From Polyangia bacterium (GTDB taxonomy: Bacteria; Myxococcota_A; Polyangia; Nannocystales; Nannocystaceae): DNA of 64,000 nucleotides. The notes beneath the pieces were generated by a model that worked only from the letters and a program-made list of their open reading frames with translations, was not told the DNA's origin and made no database searches. Shown here piece by piece: positions 30,254 through 37,428 of the stretch. Each line of letters opens with the position of its first letter. Position 1 is the stretch's first letter. The translations under genes were made by a program, and so were the position numbers. The stretch spans positions 310,001 through 374,000 of the forward strand of contig JAUHWG010000001.1 of NCBI GenBank assembly GCA_030424595.1, written 5' to 3'.

Positions 30254-31099
30254 CTACCCTTGCCCTGCCCTGCCCTGCCCTACCGCACCGCGCGGCGGGT
30301 CTGCGCGGCGGGCCGCGAGGAGAGCTGCGGCGAGCTCGAGGAACCCGCTCGCCTCGGCCTCGGCGGTCATCGCCTGCGGCAGGCTCGGAAAGTAGTCGCG
30401 CTGACGGCCGACATCGGCGGTGCCGACCGTCAGGCCAAAACGCCCGGGGACGAAGAGCCCGGCGTCGTTGGGCGCATCGCCGACGGTGACGATCGCCGCC
30501 GGATCGATCCCCAGCTCCGCCGCGAGCTGGAGCACAGCGGCGCCCTTGTCCGGGATCGCCTCGGCGAGATGGACATGAACATTCGACCAGATCAAGTGGA
30601 CGCCGGCGGCCGTCGCCGCGGCCCGGAGGCGGAGGAGCTCCGCCTCTCCGCGTCCTGCGCGCTCGTAGGCGATGTCCCCCATCCGACAGAAATCATCGCC
30701 GACCAGCTCGAGGCCAGCGTCGTGCTCCGCGTTGAGGAGATCGCCGACCGCCCGCAGCCGAGGCTTGTCGGTCGGACGCCCGAGCCAGCGCGGCGCCCTG
30801 TCGGGGACGATCTCGAGGAGACCGTTCTCCGCGAGCCCGCGGGTGACCCCGGGGAGGTAGCGGCAAAGGCCGAGCACCTCCCCTGCGGGGCGTCCAGAGA
30901 CCGGCCAGACCGAGACTCCGGCCGCGACGAGCTCGCGGATGGCGACCAGGACCTCGGCCTCGAGGGCGCCCGAGCGGGTCAGGGTGCCGTCGACGTCGGT
31001 CGCCACGAGGGTCAAACCGCGCATTCGACGCGCAGACTCCGGGTCCTCCGGGTCCAGCAGATCACGAAGAGGGATGAGTGGATCGATGGGCGCTGACAT
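30254..31099 (-). CDS. HAD-superfamily phosphatase (Cof/MPGP-like)
   Basis: 281 residues from the ATG at 31097-31099, 13 bases from the TTG alternative of the divergent kinase gene; a second in-frame ATG (MRGLT) lies about 75 bases inside. HAD motif I is DVDGT at 35-39, motif II is in WPVSGRP, and motif IV is GDAPND. The cap between motifs II and III is of the C2 type seen in Cof, sucrose-6-phosphatase and mannosyl-3-phosphoglycerate phosphatases. It hydrolyses a phosphorylated sugar or similar metabolite in the cytoplasm. The C-terminal residues come from a (ccctg)n repeat at 30258-30282, so the tail may vary between strains. Confidence 0.85.
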   Translation of the reverse strand: MSAPIDPLIPLRDLLDPEDPESARRMRGLTLVATDVDGTLTRSGALEAEVLVAIRELVAAGVSVWPVSGRPAGEVLGLCRYLPGVTRGLAENGLLEIVPDRAPRWLGRPTDKPRLRAVGDLLNAEHDAGLELVGDDFCRMGDIAYERAGRGEAELLRLRAAATAAGVHLIWSNVHVHLAEAIPDKGAAVLQLAAELGIDPAAIVTVGDAPNDAGLFVPGRFGLTVGTADVGRQRDYFPSLPQAMTAEAEASGFLELAAALLAARRADPPRGAVGQGRAGQG

Positions 31100-31144
31100 G
31101 CCGCGCCGGGATTGTACGTGGTAGCGTTGCCGCGGGTTGGGACG

Positions 31145-32347
31145 ATGACCCTCGAGCTCAAACCGGGTGAGACCTACGCCGGCACGATCAAGATCGTGCG
31201 AATCCTCGGCGCCGGCGCGTTCGCGACCGTCTACAAGGTCGAGGTCAAGGGCTACGATCAGCCGCTCGCGCTGAAGCTCACGCACAAGCCGGTCACCTCG
31301 GGAGATCAGGCCCAGCGAGCGCTCCGCGAGATCACGATCCTCCGCGGGCTGACCAACCCCCACGTCGTCCGCACCTTCGACTGTGGCCTCCGCCCCGACG
31401 GCCACGTCTACATGTTGATGGACTACCTCGAGGGGTCGCCGCTCAACCATTGGCACTCGTTTGAGCATCCGCTCCACCCGGCCCAAGCGGTGACGATCGT
31501 CCACCAGGCCTGCCTCGGCCTCGCCGAGCCCCACGCCCGCGGGATCGTCCATCGCGACGTGAAGCCCGAGAACATCTTCATCCAAGACAACGGCCACATT
31601 AAGGTCCTCGACTTCGGCCTCGCGCGCTCCTGGGACGGCTCTCCGGTCGTCGGCGTCAACGCGACCCAGACCCACATGGTCGTCGGCACGCCCCACTACT
31701 CGCAGCCCGAGCAGCTCAAGACTCGAGTGCTCTCGCCGGCGAGCGATGTCTACAGCCTGGGCGTGATCCTCTACGAGCTCCTCTCCGCGCGCTCCCCCTT
31801 CCACCCCAAGCGCGCGCTCAACGATGTCCGCAACGAGTTCCGCGAGCGACCGCTGCGCTGGCTCAAGGCCCACTCCGAAGCCCCCGTGATCCCGATCCGC
31901 AGCCACCGGAGCTGCCGCGACCTGCCCTCGAGCCTCGCCGAGGGGGTCGAGCTCGCGCTCAGCAAGGATCCCAAGGAGCGTCCCCCCGACGCCGGCGCCT
32001 ACGCCAACATCCTCGGCCAGATCCTCCACAGCGACTTCGGCATCCCGATCGCGGCGACGCTGCGCCTCCGCGACAACATGGGCAACGAGGAGAGCCGACT
32101 CTTCCTCCCGGGCTCCTATCGGATCGGCGCCGGTGAGAAGTGCGAGATTCCCCTCCGCGGCTCCGACCAGGTGCGCCGGGTCCACGCGGTGATCGAGTGG
32201 AGCGGCATCCCGACCCGCCCGCACCTGCGGCCGATCCTCGGCGACGGCTCGGTCACCGTGCGGGGCAAGCCGATCCGCAAGCCGGTCCACCTCGGCAAGG
32301 ACGACTGGTTCACGATCGGCCCCTTCACCCTGTCGATCACCCAGTAA
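31145..32347 (+). CDS. Ser/Thr protein kinase with C-terminal FHA domain
   Basis: 400 residues from ATG 31145. The Hanks-type kinase domain has the Gly-rich loop GAGAFATVYK at 22-31, the ATP-binding Lys at 44 (LALKL), the catalytic loop HRDVKPEN at 136-143, DFG at 156-158, and GTPHYSQPEQL as the P+1 region. Subdomain motifs are intact, so it should be active. There is no membrane helix, unlike many PknB-type kinases. Residues about 310-400 resemble an FHA phosphothreonine-binding domain (SYRIGAGEKCEIPLRG, QVRRVHAVIEW), though the usual S-x-x-H is altered to R-x-H. Kinase plus FHA in one chain suggests autophosphorylation-regulated signalling. Divergent from the HAD phosphatase gene. Confidence 0.93.
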   Translation: MTLELKPGETYAGTIKIVRILGAGAFATVYKVEVKGYDQPLALKLTHKPVTSGDQAQRALREITILRGLTNPHVVRTFDCGLRPDGHVYMLMDYLEGSPLNHWHSFEHPLHPAQAVTIVHQACLGLAEPHARGIVHRDVKPENIFIQDNGHIKVLDFGLARSWDGSPVVGVNATQTHMVVGTPHYSQPEQLKTRVLSPASDVYSLGVILYELLSARSPFHPKRALNDVRNEFRERPLRWLKAHSEAPVIPIRSHRSCRDLPSSLAEGVELALSKDPKERPPDAGAYANILGQILHSDFGIPIAATLRLRDNMGNEESRLFLPGSYRIGAGEKCEIPLRGSDQVRRVHAVIEWSGIPTRPHLRPILGDGSVTVRGKPIRKPVHLGKDDWFTIGPFTLSITQ

Positions 32348-32367
32348 CCCGCCGGCGCGCTCGCGAT

Positions 32368-32450
32368 GCTCGATGGACCATCGCTCGATGGGCCATGCTC
32401 GACGGGCCATGCTCGACGGCCCATTCTCGACGGACCATGGATGCTCGACG
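32368..32450. repeat. 14-base tandem repeat, five to six copies
   Basis: Units of the type gctcgacgggccat follow each other from 32368, with copies differing at a few positions (atggacc, acgggcc, acggccc). The array starts 20 bases after the kinase stop codon and lies in noncoding DNA. The rest of the 596-base gap 32348-32943 holds a short gaggtg/cacctc hairpin near 32518 and no gene. Confidence 0.85.
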
Positions 32451-32900
32451 ATCGACGTTGGAATTTCGATCCCACCGGGGGGGGCACGACAAGAGATGCC
32501 GCCAGACATCGCCCATGGAGGTGGTCACCTCCCCACAAGGGAGCACCGAGCGAGCGCCTGGCGGCAAAGGCCGCTTCCCCTCAAGGTGAGATCAAGCGGC
32601 GCTAATTGGTCGTAGGCCCGCGGCTCTCTCCCGTCAAGCCGCAGGCAGTGCAGACGTCCCTCTCGCCCGGAGGCCGAAGGGTGCGGACGATCCCCAGGTC
32701 GCAGCTCGGAGCACCGAGCGGGTCACGCGATCGACCCGCGCCCACCGGAGGCGGAGGGCCGCAATGCAGGCGGTCCTAGTCTTCCCTGCCCGTGGTCGTC
32801 CCGTCCCGAGACCACCCGAAGGCGTCGAGACGCCAACCCACGAGCACCTCGCGACCCGAGACGAGGGCGATGCGCCTCGGGCTCTAGCGCACGCTTGTTG

Positions 32901-32943
32901 CGGGGCGACGAGGGCAAACGAGCGCGGGACTTTTCCACGGCAG
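32901..32943. repeat. degenerate intergenic repeat member
   Basis: ggcgacgagggcaaacgag followed by cgcgggacttttccacgg matches 48755-48797 (ggcgacgagggcaagcgag, then cgcgggactttcgccgcgg) with few differences. It is the clearest match between two members and both lie between unrelated genes. Confidence 0.55.
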
Positions 32944-33153
32944 CTAGCGCTTGATCGGGACTCCCCAGGTGACCACCTCACGACCGCGGAGGATGACCCG
33001 GGTCCCCTCCGCGCCGCAGGTCGTGCATCGAACCTTGCGCAGCTCCGGGAAGGGAACGCAGGCGCTGGCGACGACGGGCTCGAGCACGGTGAGCGCCCGT
33101 CCTCCGCAGCGGCGACAGGCGGGGCCTTCGCTCCCGTCGGCAGGGGACTCCAC
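32944..33153 (-). CDS. small zinc-ribbon-like protein
   Basis: 69 residues from a GTG at 33151-33153; the frame continues upstream to 33264 but that part is Arg-rich and untypical. Two CxxC pairs are present, CRRCG near residue 12 and CTTCG near residue 44, with LTVLEPVVASACVPF strands between them, as in a zinc ribbon. The C-terminus (EGTRVILRGREVVTWGVPIKR) is well ordered and basic. No family is recognised. The stop lies next to a degenerate repeat. It may be a small metal-binding regulatory or structural protein. Confidence 0.5.
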   Translation of the reverse strand: MESPADGSEGPACRRCGGRALTVLEPVVASACVPFPELRKVRCTTCGAEGTRVILRGREVVTWGVPIKR

Positions 33154-33561
33154 GGTCGCGATCGTAGCAGTGCTCTGGAGAGACGAGCGCACTCGCCGAG
33201 CCCGAGGCGCGCTCACGGGCACGACCGCCCGACCGCGAGGCTCCCGTGGATCGAGGGGCAGCATCGACCGGACCCCGACGATGGCGAGGGCGCACCTCGA
33301 AGGCGAGACATTCGAGCACCACGAGTCCGTTCAGTGCACGCACAGGGCCTCCGCTCCAAGCTCCAGGTGCGCCCTCGAAGAGAGAAAACTCTCCCAATAC
33401 GGCCTGGCACGCTGGGCCTCCGCGCCGCAAACGCGCCCCTCGGCGAGACCAAGACCGCAGGGGCGATGAGCCGAAGAAGAGCTCGCAGCACCCCCTCGCG
33501 AGCCCATGGTCGATCATGCTTTACAACCCCTACTGGCCTCTGTTAGTCACCCGGCTCCCGT
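33154..33561. other. intergenic region upstream of the tRNA gene
   Basis: 408 bases with no supportable gene; several overlapping frames on both strands are GC shadows. The right end holds the candidate tRNA promoter. Confidence 0.45.
33520..33547 (+). promoter_or_regulatory. candidate sigma-70-type promoter for tRNA-Pro
   Basis: TTTACA at 33520-33525 (five of six bases of TTGACA) is followed after 16 bases by the weak -10 candidate GTTAGT at 33542-33547. The tRNA begins at 33562. This segment is noticeably less GC-rich than its surroundings. Confidence 0.35.
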
Positions 33562-33635
33562 CGGGGCGTAGCGCAGCCTGGTAGCGCGTTCGGTTCGGGA
33601 CCGAAAGGCCGGAGGTTCGAATCCTCTCGCCCCGA
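33562..33635 (+). tRNA. tRNA-Pro (anticodon CGG)
   Basis: 74-base cloverleaf. The acceptor stem CGGGGCG/CGCCCCG is perfect, the D arm is GCGC-loop-GCGC, the anticodon stem TTCGG/CCGAA encloses the loop TTCGGGA with anticodon CGG (reads CCG), and the T arm GGAGG/CCTCT encloses TTCGAAT. The discriminator base is A at 33635. CCA is not encoded, as CAA follows. CCG is a heavily used codon in this GC-rich sequence. Confidence 0.97.
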
Positions 33636-33639
33636 CAAC

Positions 33640-33679
33640 AAGGACCCCGAGGCTCTTCGCCTCGGGGTCCTTCCTTTTT
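33640..33679 (+). terminator. rho-independent terminator of tRNA-Pro
   Basis: A perfect 14-bp stem (33640-33653 with 33659-33672, loop tcttc) is followed by cc and TTTTT at 33675-33679. It starts four bases after the tRNA and ends 16 bases before the GTG of the RCC1 gene, so it separates the two units. Confidence 0.93.
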
Positions 33680-33695
33680 CGGGTAGGCTTGGGCC

Positions 33696-35966
33696 GTGCG
33701 CCTCTCCGCCCCCCTCGCGCTCCTCATCCTCTTCGCTCCGAGCGCGTGCAAGCAGAGCGAGGAGACGAAGAAGCCTCCCGCAGACGACAAGCCCGCGGCT
33801 ACGTCGACGGCGCTCGGCGGCCCCGAGCTGGCTGAGCTCGCGGCCGGTGAGGATCACATGTGCGCCCGCCGTGCCTCCGGAGAGGTGCTCTGCTGGGGCG
33901 ACAACCGCGAAGGCCAGCTCGGCCGCGGCGGCGTCGTGGAGACCTCGACCCCTGCCCCCGTCGAGCGGCTCGCCGGCGCGACCTCGATCGTCGCCGGCTC
34001 GCACCACTCCTGCGCCCTCATCAGCAACGGCCAGGTCCTCTGCTGGGGGAGCAACGCTGCGGGACAGCTCGGCGACGGACGTGGACGGCCGGGCATGAAG
34101 AGCAACGGGCCGGTGGCGGTGCGCGGCCTCGTCGACGCGGTGTCGCTGACGGCAGGCGAGGCCCACACCTGCGCGATCCGCAAGGGCGGCGCTGTCCTCT
34201 GCTGGGGCGACAACCGCGGGGGTCAGACGGGCAACGCGGGACGAGCCGCCTGGGTCGCCCCCGTCGCGGTCCAGGGCGCCCGTGAGGCCGTCGCGCTCAC
34301 GGCGGGCCGCGCCCACACCTGCGCCCTCACCCGCGAGCGTCAGGTGCTCTGCTGGGGCGATGGCAGCCGCGGTCAGCTCGGCGACGGTAACCGCGGACGC
34401 CGGGCTGAACCCGCCCCCGTCCCGGGCCTCAGCACGATCCGCGAGCTCGCCGCCTGGGGCGACCACACCTGCGCCCTCAGACCCCAGGGCGACGTCGCCT
34501 GCTGGGGTGAGAACCGCGACGGTCAGAGCGGAGCCTCGCCCTCCGGTGACGGGGTGCGACCGAGCCCCGGCGGTGTCGCTGGCCTGCGCGGGGTCGCCTC
34601 GATCGCCGTCGGCGCTCGCCACAGCTGCGCCCGCCTCAGCAGCGGCCGCGTGGTCTGTTGGGGCGCCAACGACGAGGGGGCCCTCGGCGACGGAAGCGTC
34701 CAGGATCGGAGCCGAGCGACCCCCGTCAAGGACCTGCAGTCCGTCCGCGACATCGCCCTCGGCGGCGATCACTCCTGCGCCCTCACCGAGTCGCGCGCCG
34801 TCCTCTGCTGGGGGAGCAACCGCGGCGCTCTGCTCGGGGACCTGCCCCCCCCGGCCGTCGACGCCGGCGACCTCCGCACCGTCAAGGGCGTGGACGGGGC
34901 AGCAACGGTCACCGCGGGGGCGGGCTTTAGCTGCGCCCCCCTAGAGGACGGCTCGGTCAGCTGTTGGGGCGCCAACGATCACGGTCAGCTCGGCAACGGC
35001 AAGGTCGGCGAAGGGGGGGCCAGCCCCGTCGTCGTCCGCAACCTCAACGACGCGGTCGACGTCACGGCCGGACGGGCCCACGCCTGCGCCCGCCGTCGCA
35101 GCGGTCAGGTCGTCTGCTGGGGCGCCAACGAGCTCGGCCAGCTCGGCGACAACGGGACCAAGGACCGCGCTGTCGCCGGACCCGTCGTCGGGATCTCCGA
35201 CGCGGTCCAGCTCGAGGCGGGACGCGACCACACCTGCGCCCGGCGGAGCAAGGGCACCGTCGTCTGTTGGGGCAAGGGCAGCCTCGGCCAGCTCGGACAC
35301 GGCAAGACCGAGGACAGCGCTCGACCTGCGCGGGTCAGCGGGCTCCTCGGCGGCGTCGCGGGCATCTCCGCGGGCGGCGACCACACCTGCGCCCGGTCGA
35401 CCGCAGGCGCGGTCTCCTGCTGGGGCTCCAACCTCAAGGGCCAGCTCGGCAACGGCGTCGGCGCGGCGGGCCTCGGCACACCGCAGCCGGTCCCTGTCCT
35501 CGTCCGCAAGGTCGACGACGCGACCCAGCTCGCCGCCGGCAGCGACTTCTCCTGCGCGCGCCGCTCGACCGGCCAGGTCGCCTGTTGGGGCGCCGGTGGC
35601 CACGGCGCCCTCGGAGCCGGGACCGGCAACGATTGGACGATGCGGGTGCCGGTCACCAACCTCACCGGCGCGATCGCCCTGACCGCCGGCGAGCAGCACG
35701 TCTGCGCCCTGACCGGCGGCGGCGTGCTCCAGTGCTGGGGCGACAACAGCAGCGGGGCCTTCGGCGAGGCGCCGAGGTCGATCCACAAGACGCCGGTCCT
35801 GAGCCAACGGCTGCGGGACGCCACCGCGATCGCCGGCGGCCTCGACCACACCTGCGCCCGGACCAAGGGCGGCCGCGTGCAGTGCTGGGGGAGCAATGAG
35901 CGCGGTCAGCTCGGCGAGGGGGAGACGCTGCGCTCGCTCGTCCCGGTCCTGATCCCCGGCTTCTAG
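33696..35966 (+). CDS. RCC1-repeat lipoprotein (14 repeats)
   Basis: 756 residues from GTG 33696. The signal peptide ends in the lipobox APSAC. After a short charged linker the whole protein consists of 14 repeats of about 50 residues, each with the pattern HxCAxxxxGxVxCWGxNxxGQLG. Fourteen repeats fit two seven-bladed RCC1 propellers in one chain. Bacterial RCC1 lipoproteins are common in myxobacteria and are thought to be surface binding platforms; no ligand is known. Each repeat has a conserved pair of Cys (SCA and CWG) that could form an intra-blade disulfide. Its stop overlaps that of the convergent cytochrome gene in the sequence CTAG. Confidence 0.93.
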   Translation: MRLSAPLALLILFAPSACKQSEETKKPPADDKPAATSTALGGPELAELAAGEDHMCARRASGEVLCWGDNREGQLGRGGVVETSTPAPVERLAGATSIVAGSHHSCALISNGQVLCWGSNAAGQLGDGRGRPGMKSNGPVAVRGLVDAVSLTAGEAHTCAIRKGGAVLCWGDNRGGQTGNAGRAAWVAPVAVQGAREAVALTAGRAHTCALTRERQVLCWGDGSRGQLGDGNRGRRAEPAPVPGLSTIRELAAWGDHTCALRPQGDVACWGENRDGQSGASPSGDGVRPSPGGVAGLRGVASIAVGARHSCARLSSGRVVCWGANDEGALGDGSVQDRSRATPVKDLQSVRDIALGGDHSCALTESRAVLCWGSNRGALLGDLPPPAVDAGDLRTVKGVDGAATVTAGAGFSCAPLEDGSVSCWGANDHGQLGNGKVGEGGASPVVVRNLNDAVDVTAGRAHACARRRSGQVVCWGANELGQLGDNGTKDRAVAGPVVGISDAVQLEAGRDHTCARRSKGTVVCWGKGSLGQLGHGKTEDSARPARVSGLLGGVAGISAGGDHTCARSTAGAVSCWGSNLKGQLGNGVGAAGLGTPQPVPVLVRKVDDATQLAAGSDFSCARRSTGQVACWGAGGHGALGAGTGNDWTMRVPVTNLTGAIALTAGEQHVCALTGGGVLQCWGDNSSGAFGEAPRSIHKTPVLSQRLRDATAIAGGLDHTCARTKGGRVQCWGSNERGQLGEGETLRSLVPVLIPGF

Positions 35967-36385
35967 CGCCCGGCCGGCGACGGAGGTCCCGCGCCCTCAG
36001 ACCGGCCAAAGTCGCGGACGATCCGCACCAGCGCCTCGGTCACGTCGACCTTCTCGCGCAGGTCGGGGTTCGCCGCCATCGCCGGGTTCAGCCCCACTCC
36101 GGCGCCGCCGTAGAGGATCGCGTTGCGGATCCCTCGGTCGTCGATCGTGGCCTGCCAGCTTGGGTCGGTGAAGTCCCGCGGGCGGGGCGAGGTGGCCATC
36201 CCGGCGGGCCCATCACCTTTCCCGCCGACACCGTGACAGTTGACGCAGCGGGTCTCCCAGATCGTCCGCGCGTCGCCCTGCGGATCCTCGGATCGGGGAG
36301 CGCCGCAGCCGACCAGCACGGAGAGGAGGAGCGCTCGCCGAGTCGCTCGCCGTCGGCCCCGGCCTCCTCTATGCGCGCCCGCCAT
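35963..36385 (-). CDS. small c-type cytochrome lipoprotein
   Basis: 140 residues from the ATG at 36383-36385, which gives a signal peptide with the lipobox LVGC; an upstream ATG at 36442 adds a long basic stretch. One haem-binding motif CVNCH lies at residues 47-51, followed by GVGGKGDGPAGM and a later Met in NPAMAANPDL that may be the axial ligand, typical of cytochrome c class I modules. Probably a membrane-tethered electron carrier in the periplasm. No oxidase or dehydrogenase gene is adjacent, so its partner is unknown. It overlaps the RCC1 stop by four bases (tail to tail). Confidence 0.85.
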   Translation of the reverse strand: MAGAHRGGRGRRRATRRALLLSVLVGCGAPRSEDPQGDARTIWETRCVNCHGVGGKGDGPAGMATSPRPRDFTDPSWQATIDDRGIRNAILYGGAGVGLNPAMAANPDLREKVDVTEALVRIVRDFGRSEGAGPPSPAGR

Positions 36386-36472
36386 AGCGAGCGGATCGGC
36401 CGCTGAGCACCGGCGCCCGGACCTCGTCGACGCTCCCGCCATGCGCGACCCCTCTACGACCGAGGCCGAGGC

Positions 36473-37138
36473 CTAGCCGATATCATCATCGTAGTCGTCG
36501 AGATTCTTGAAGATCTCGGGACGACCGCCGCCGCCGCCGCCGCGCCGCCTGGGAGCCCGCGAGCGGGAGCCACGGTCGTCGTCGAGGGGGGCCACGGGCT
36601 CACGAACGCGGCGCTTCTTCTCGCGGCTCCGCTTCGAACGATCGTCGGTGTCCGGCGGCGGTGTGGTCTCGAAGCGACCACGGGAGGGAGCAGGTCCACG
36701 AGACCCACCGCCGGGGCCCGCTCCAGCTCCACCCGGGCCCGCTCCTCCGCCTCCGCCCATGGGCGGACGCCCGCGATCCTCACGGAAGGGTCGACCGCCT
36801 CCAGCCCCGCCGTCGAACGGGCGCCCGCCGCCGCCGCTGGGGCGAGGATCACCGCCCGGGGGGCGCGGCCCACGGCTGTCTGGACGACCTCGGCCGGGCC
36901 TCTCCGTCGCCTCGCTGCAGCGGATCGCCCGGCCGTCGAGGGAGTAGCCGTTCATCTCCTCCAGCGCCCGCTTGCCGTCATCCGCCGCGGCGAAGGTGAC
37001 AAAGCCGAAGCCCCGAGAACGTCCGGTCTCACGGTCGAGGATCACGACCGCGTCGGTCACCTCGCCGTACTTCGCGAACGCGGCGCGCAGGGAGGCTTCG
37101 TTGGTCGCCCAGGCGAGTCCACCAATGAACAGTTTCAC
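36473..37138 (-). CDS. RRM-type RNA-binding protein with Gly/Arg-rich tail
   Basis: 221 residues from the GTG at 37136-37138, with AGGAAA about five bases upstream. The RRM domain occupies residues 1-78: RNP2 is LFIGGL at 3-8 and RNP1 is RGFGFVTF at 42-49, both complete, so single-stranded RNA binding is likely. The remaining 140 residues are a Gly/Pro/Arg-rich disordered tail with RGG-like runs, ending in the acidic NLDDYDDDIG. Bacterial RRM proteins of this size are often cold-induced (as in cyanobacteria). The tail is unusually long for a bacterial member and could promote self-association. Divergent from the uup-type gene over 290 bases. Confidence 0.93.
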   Translation of the reverse strand: MKLFIGGLAWATNEASLRAAFAKYGEVTDAVVILDRETGRSRGFGFVTFAAADDGKRALEEMNGYSLDGRAIRCSEATERPGRGRPDSRGPRPPGGDPRPSGGGGRPFDGGAGGGRPFREDRGRPPMGGGGGAGPGGAGAGPGGGSRGPAPSRGRFETTPPPDTDDRSKRSREKKRRVREPVAPLDDDRGSRSRAPRRRGGGGGGRPEIFKNLDDYDDDIG

Positions 37139-37428
37139 GCTTTCCTCATCTGCATGGCTTGTTTACCGCGAAGCGCTGGAGGCCGGACATCGGCCCCTCC
37201 TGAGCATCGAATGTCAGCTCCAGCTCGATCATCCGCGAAGGGTGTCGCTGATGTCGAATCTCTCTGCAACGCGTGGCTCTCAACGAGCGCCCGTGAATGC
37301 GCCATGGTGACCAAGGCTTACCAGCGATCTCCTCCCATGTCGACCGTGACGATGGTCGCCACCCGCTTTGCCCCCGCCCGTAAAGGCGCCCCTGTCTTCA
37401 TCGCGCCGGGCGAACTAGGATGCGCGAC
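37139..37428. other. divergent promoter region between the RRM and ABC-F genes
   Basis: 290 bases that must contain promoters for both divergent genes. A plus-strand frame (37154-37486) is open but unconvincing. No clear -35/-10 pair was singled out. Confidence 0.4.

Noticed and set aside
32368..32450. CRISPR or iteron-type origin array
   Set aside because: Units are directly adjacent, only 14 bases, with no spacers and no replication gene nearby.
30254..32509. 751-codon minus-strand frame joining the HAD gene to the antisense of the kinase gene
   Set aside because: The HAD domain starts at 31099; the upstream part is the complement of the kinase gene and has no ribosome site.
33562..33635. 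tRNA-Pro as an integration site of a genomic island
   Set aside because: No integrase gene is nearby and no partial copy of the tRNA 3' end was found in the window.
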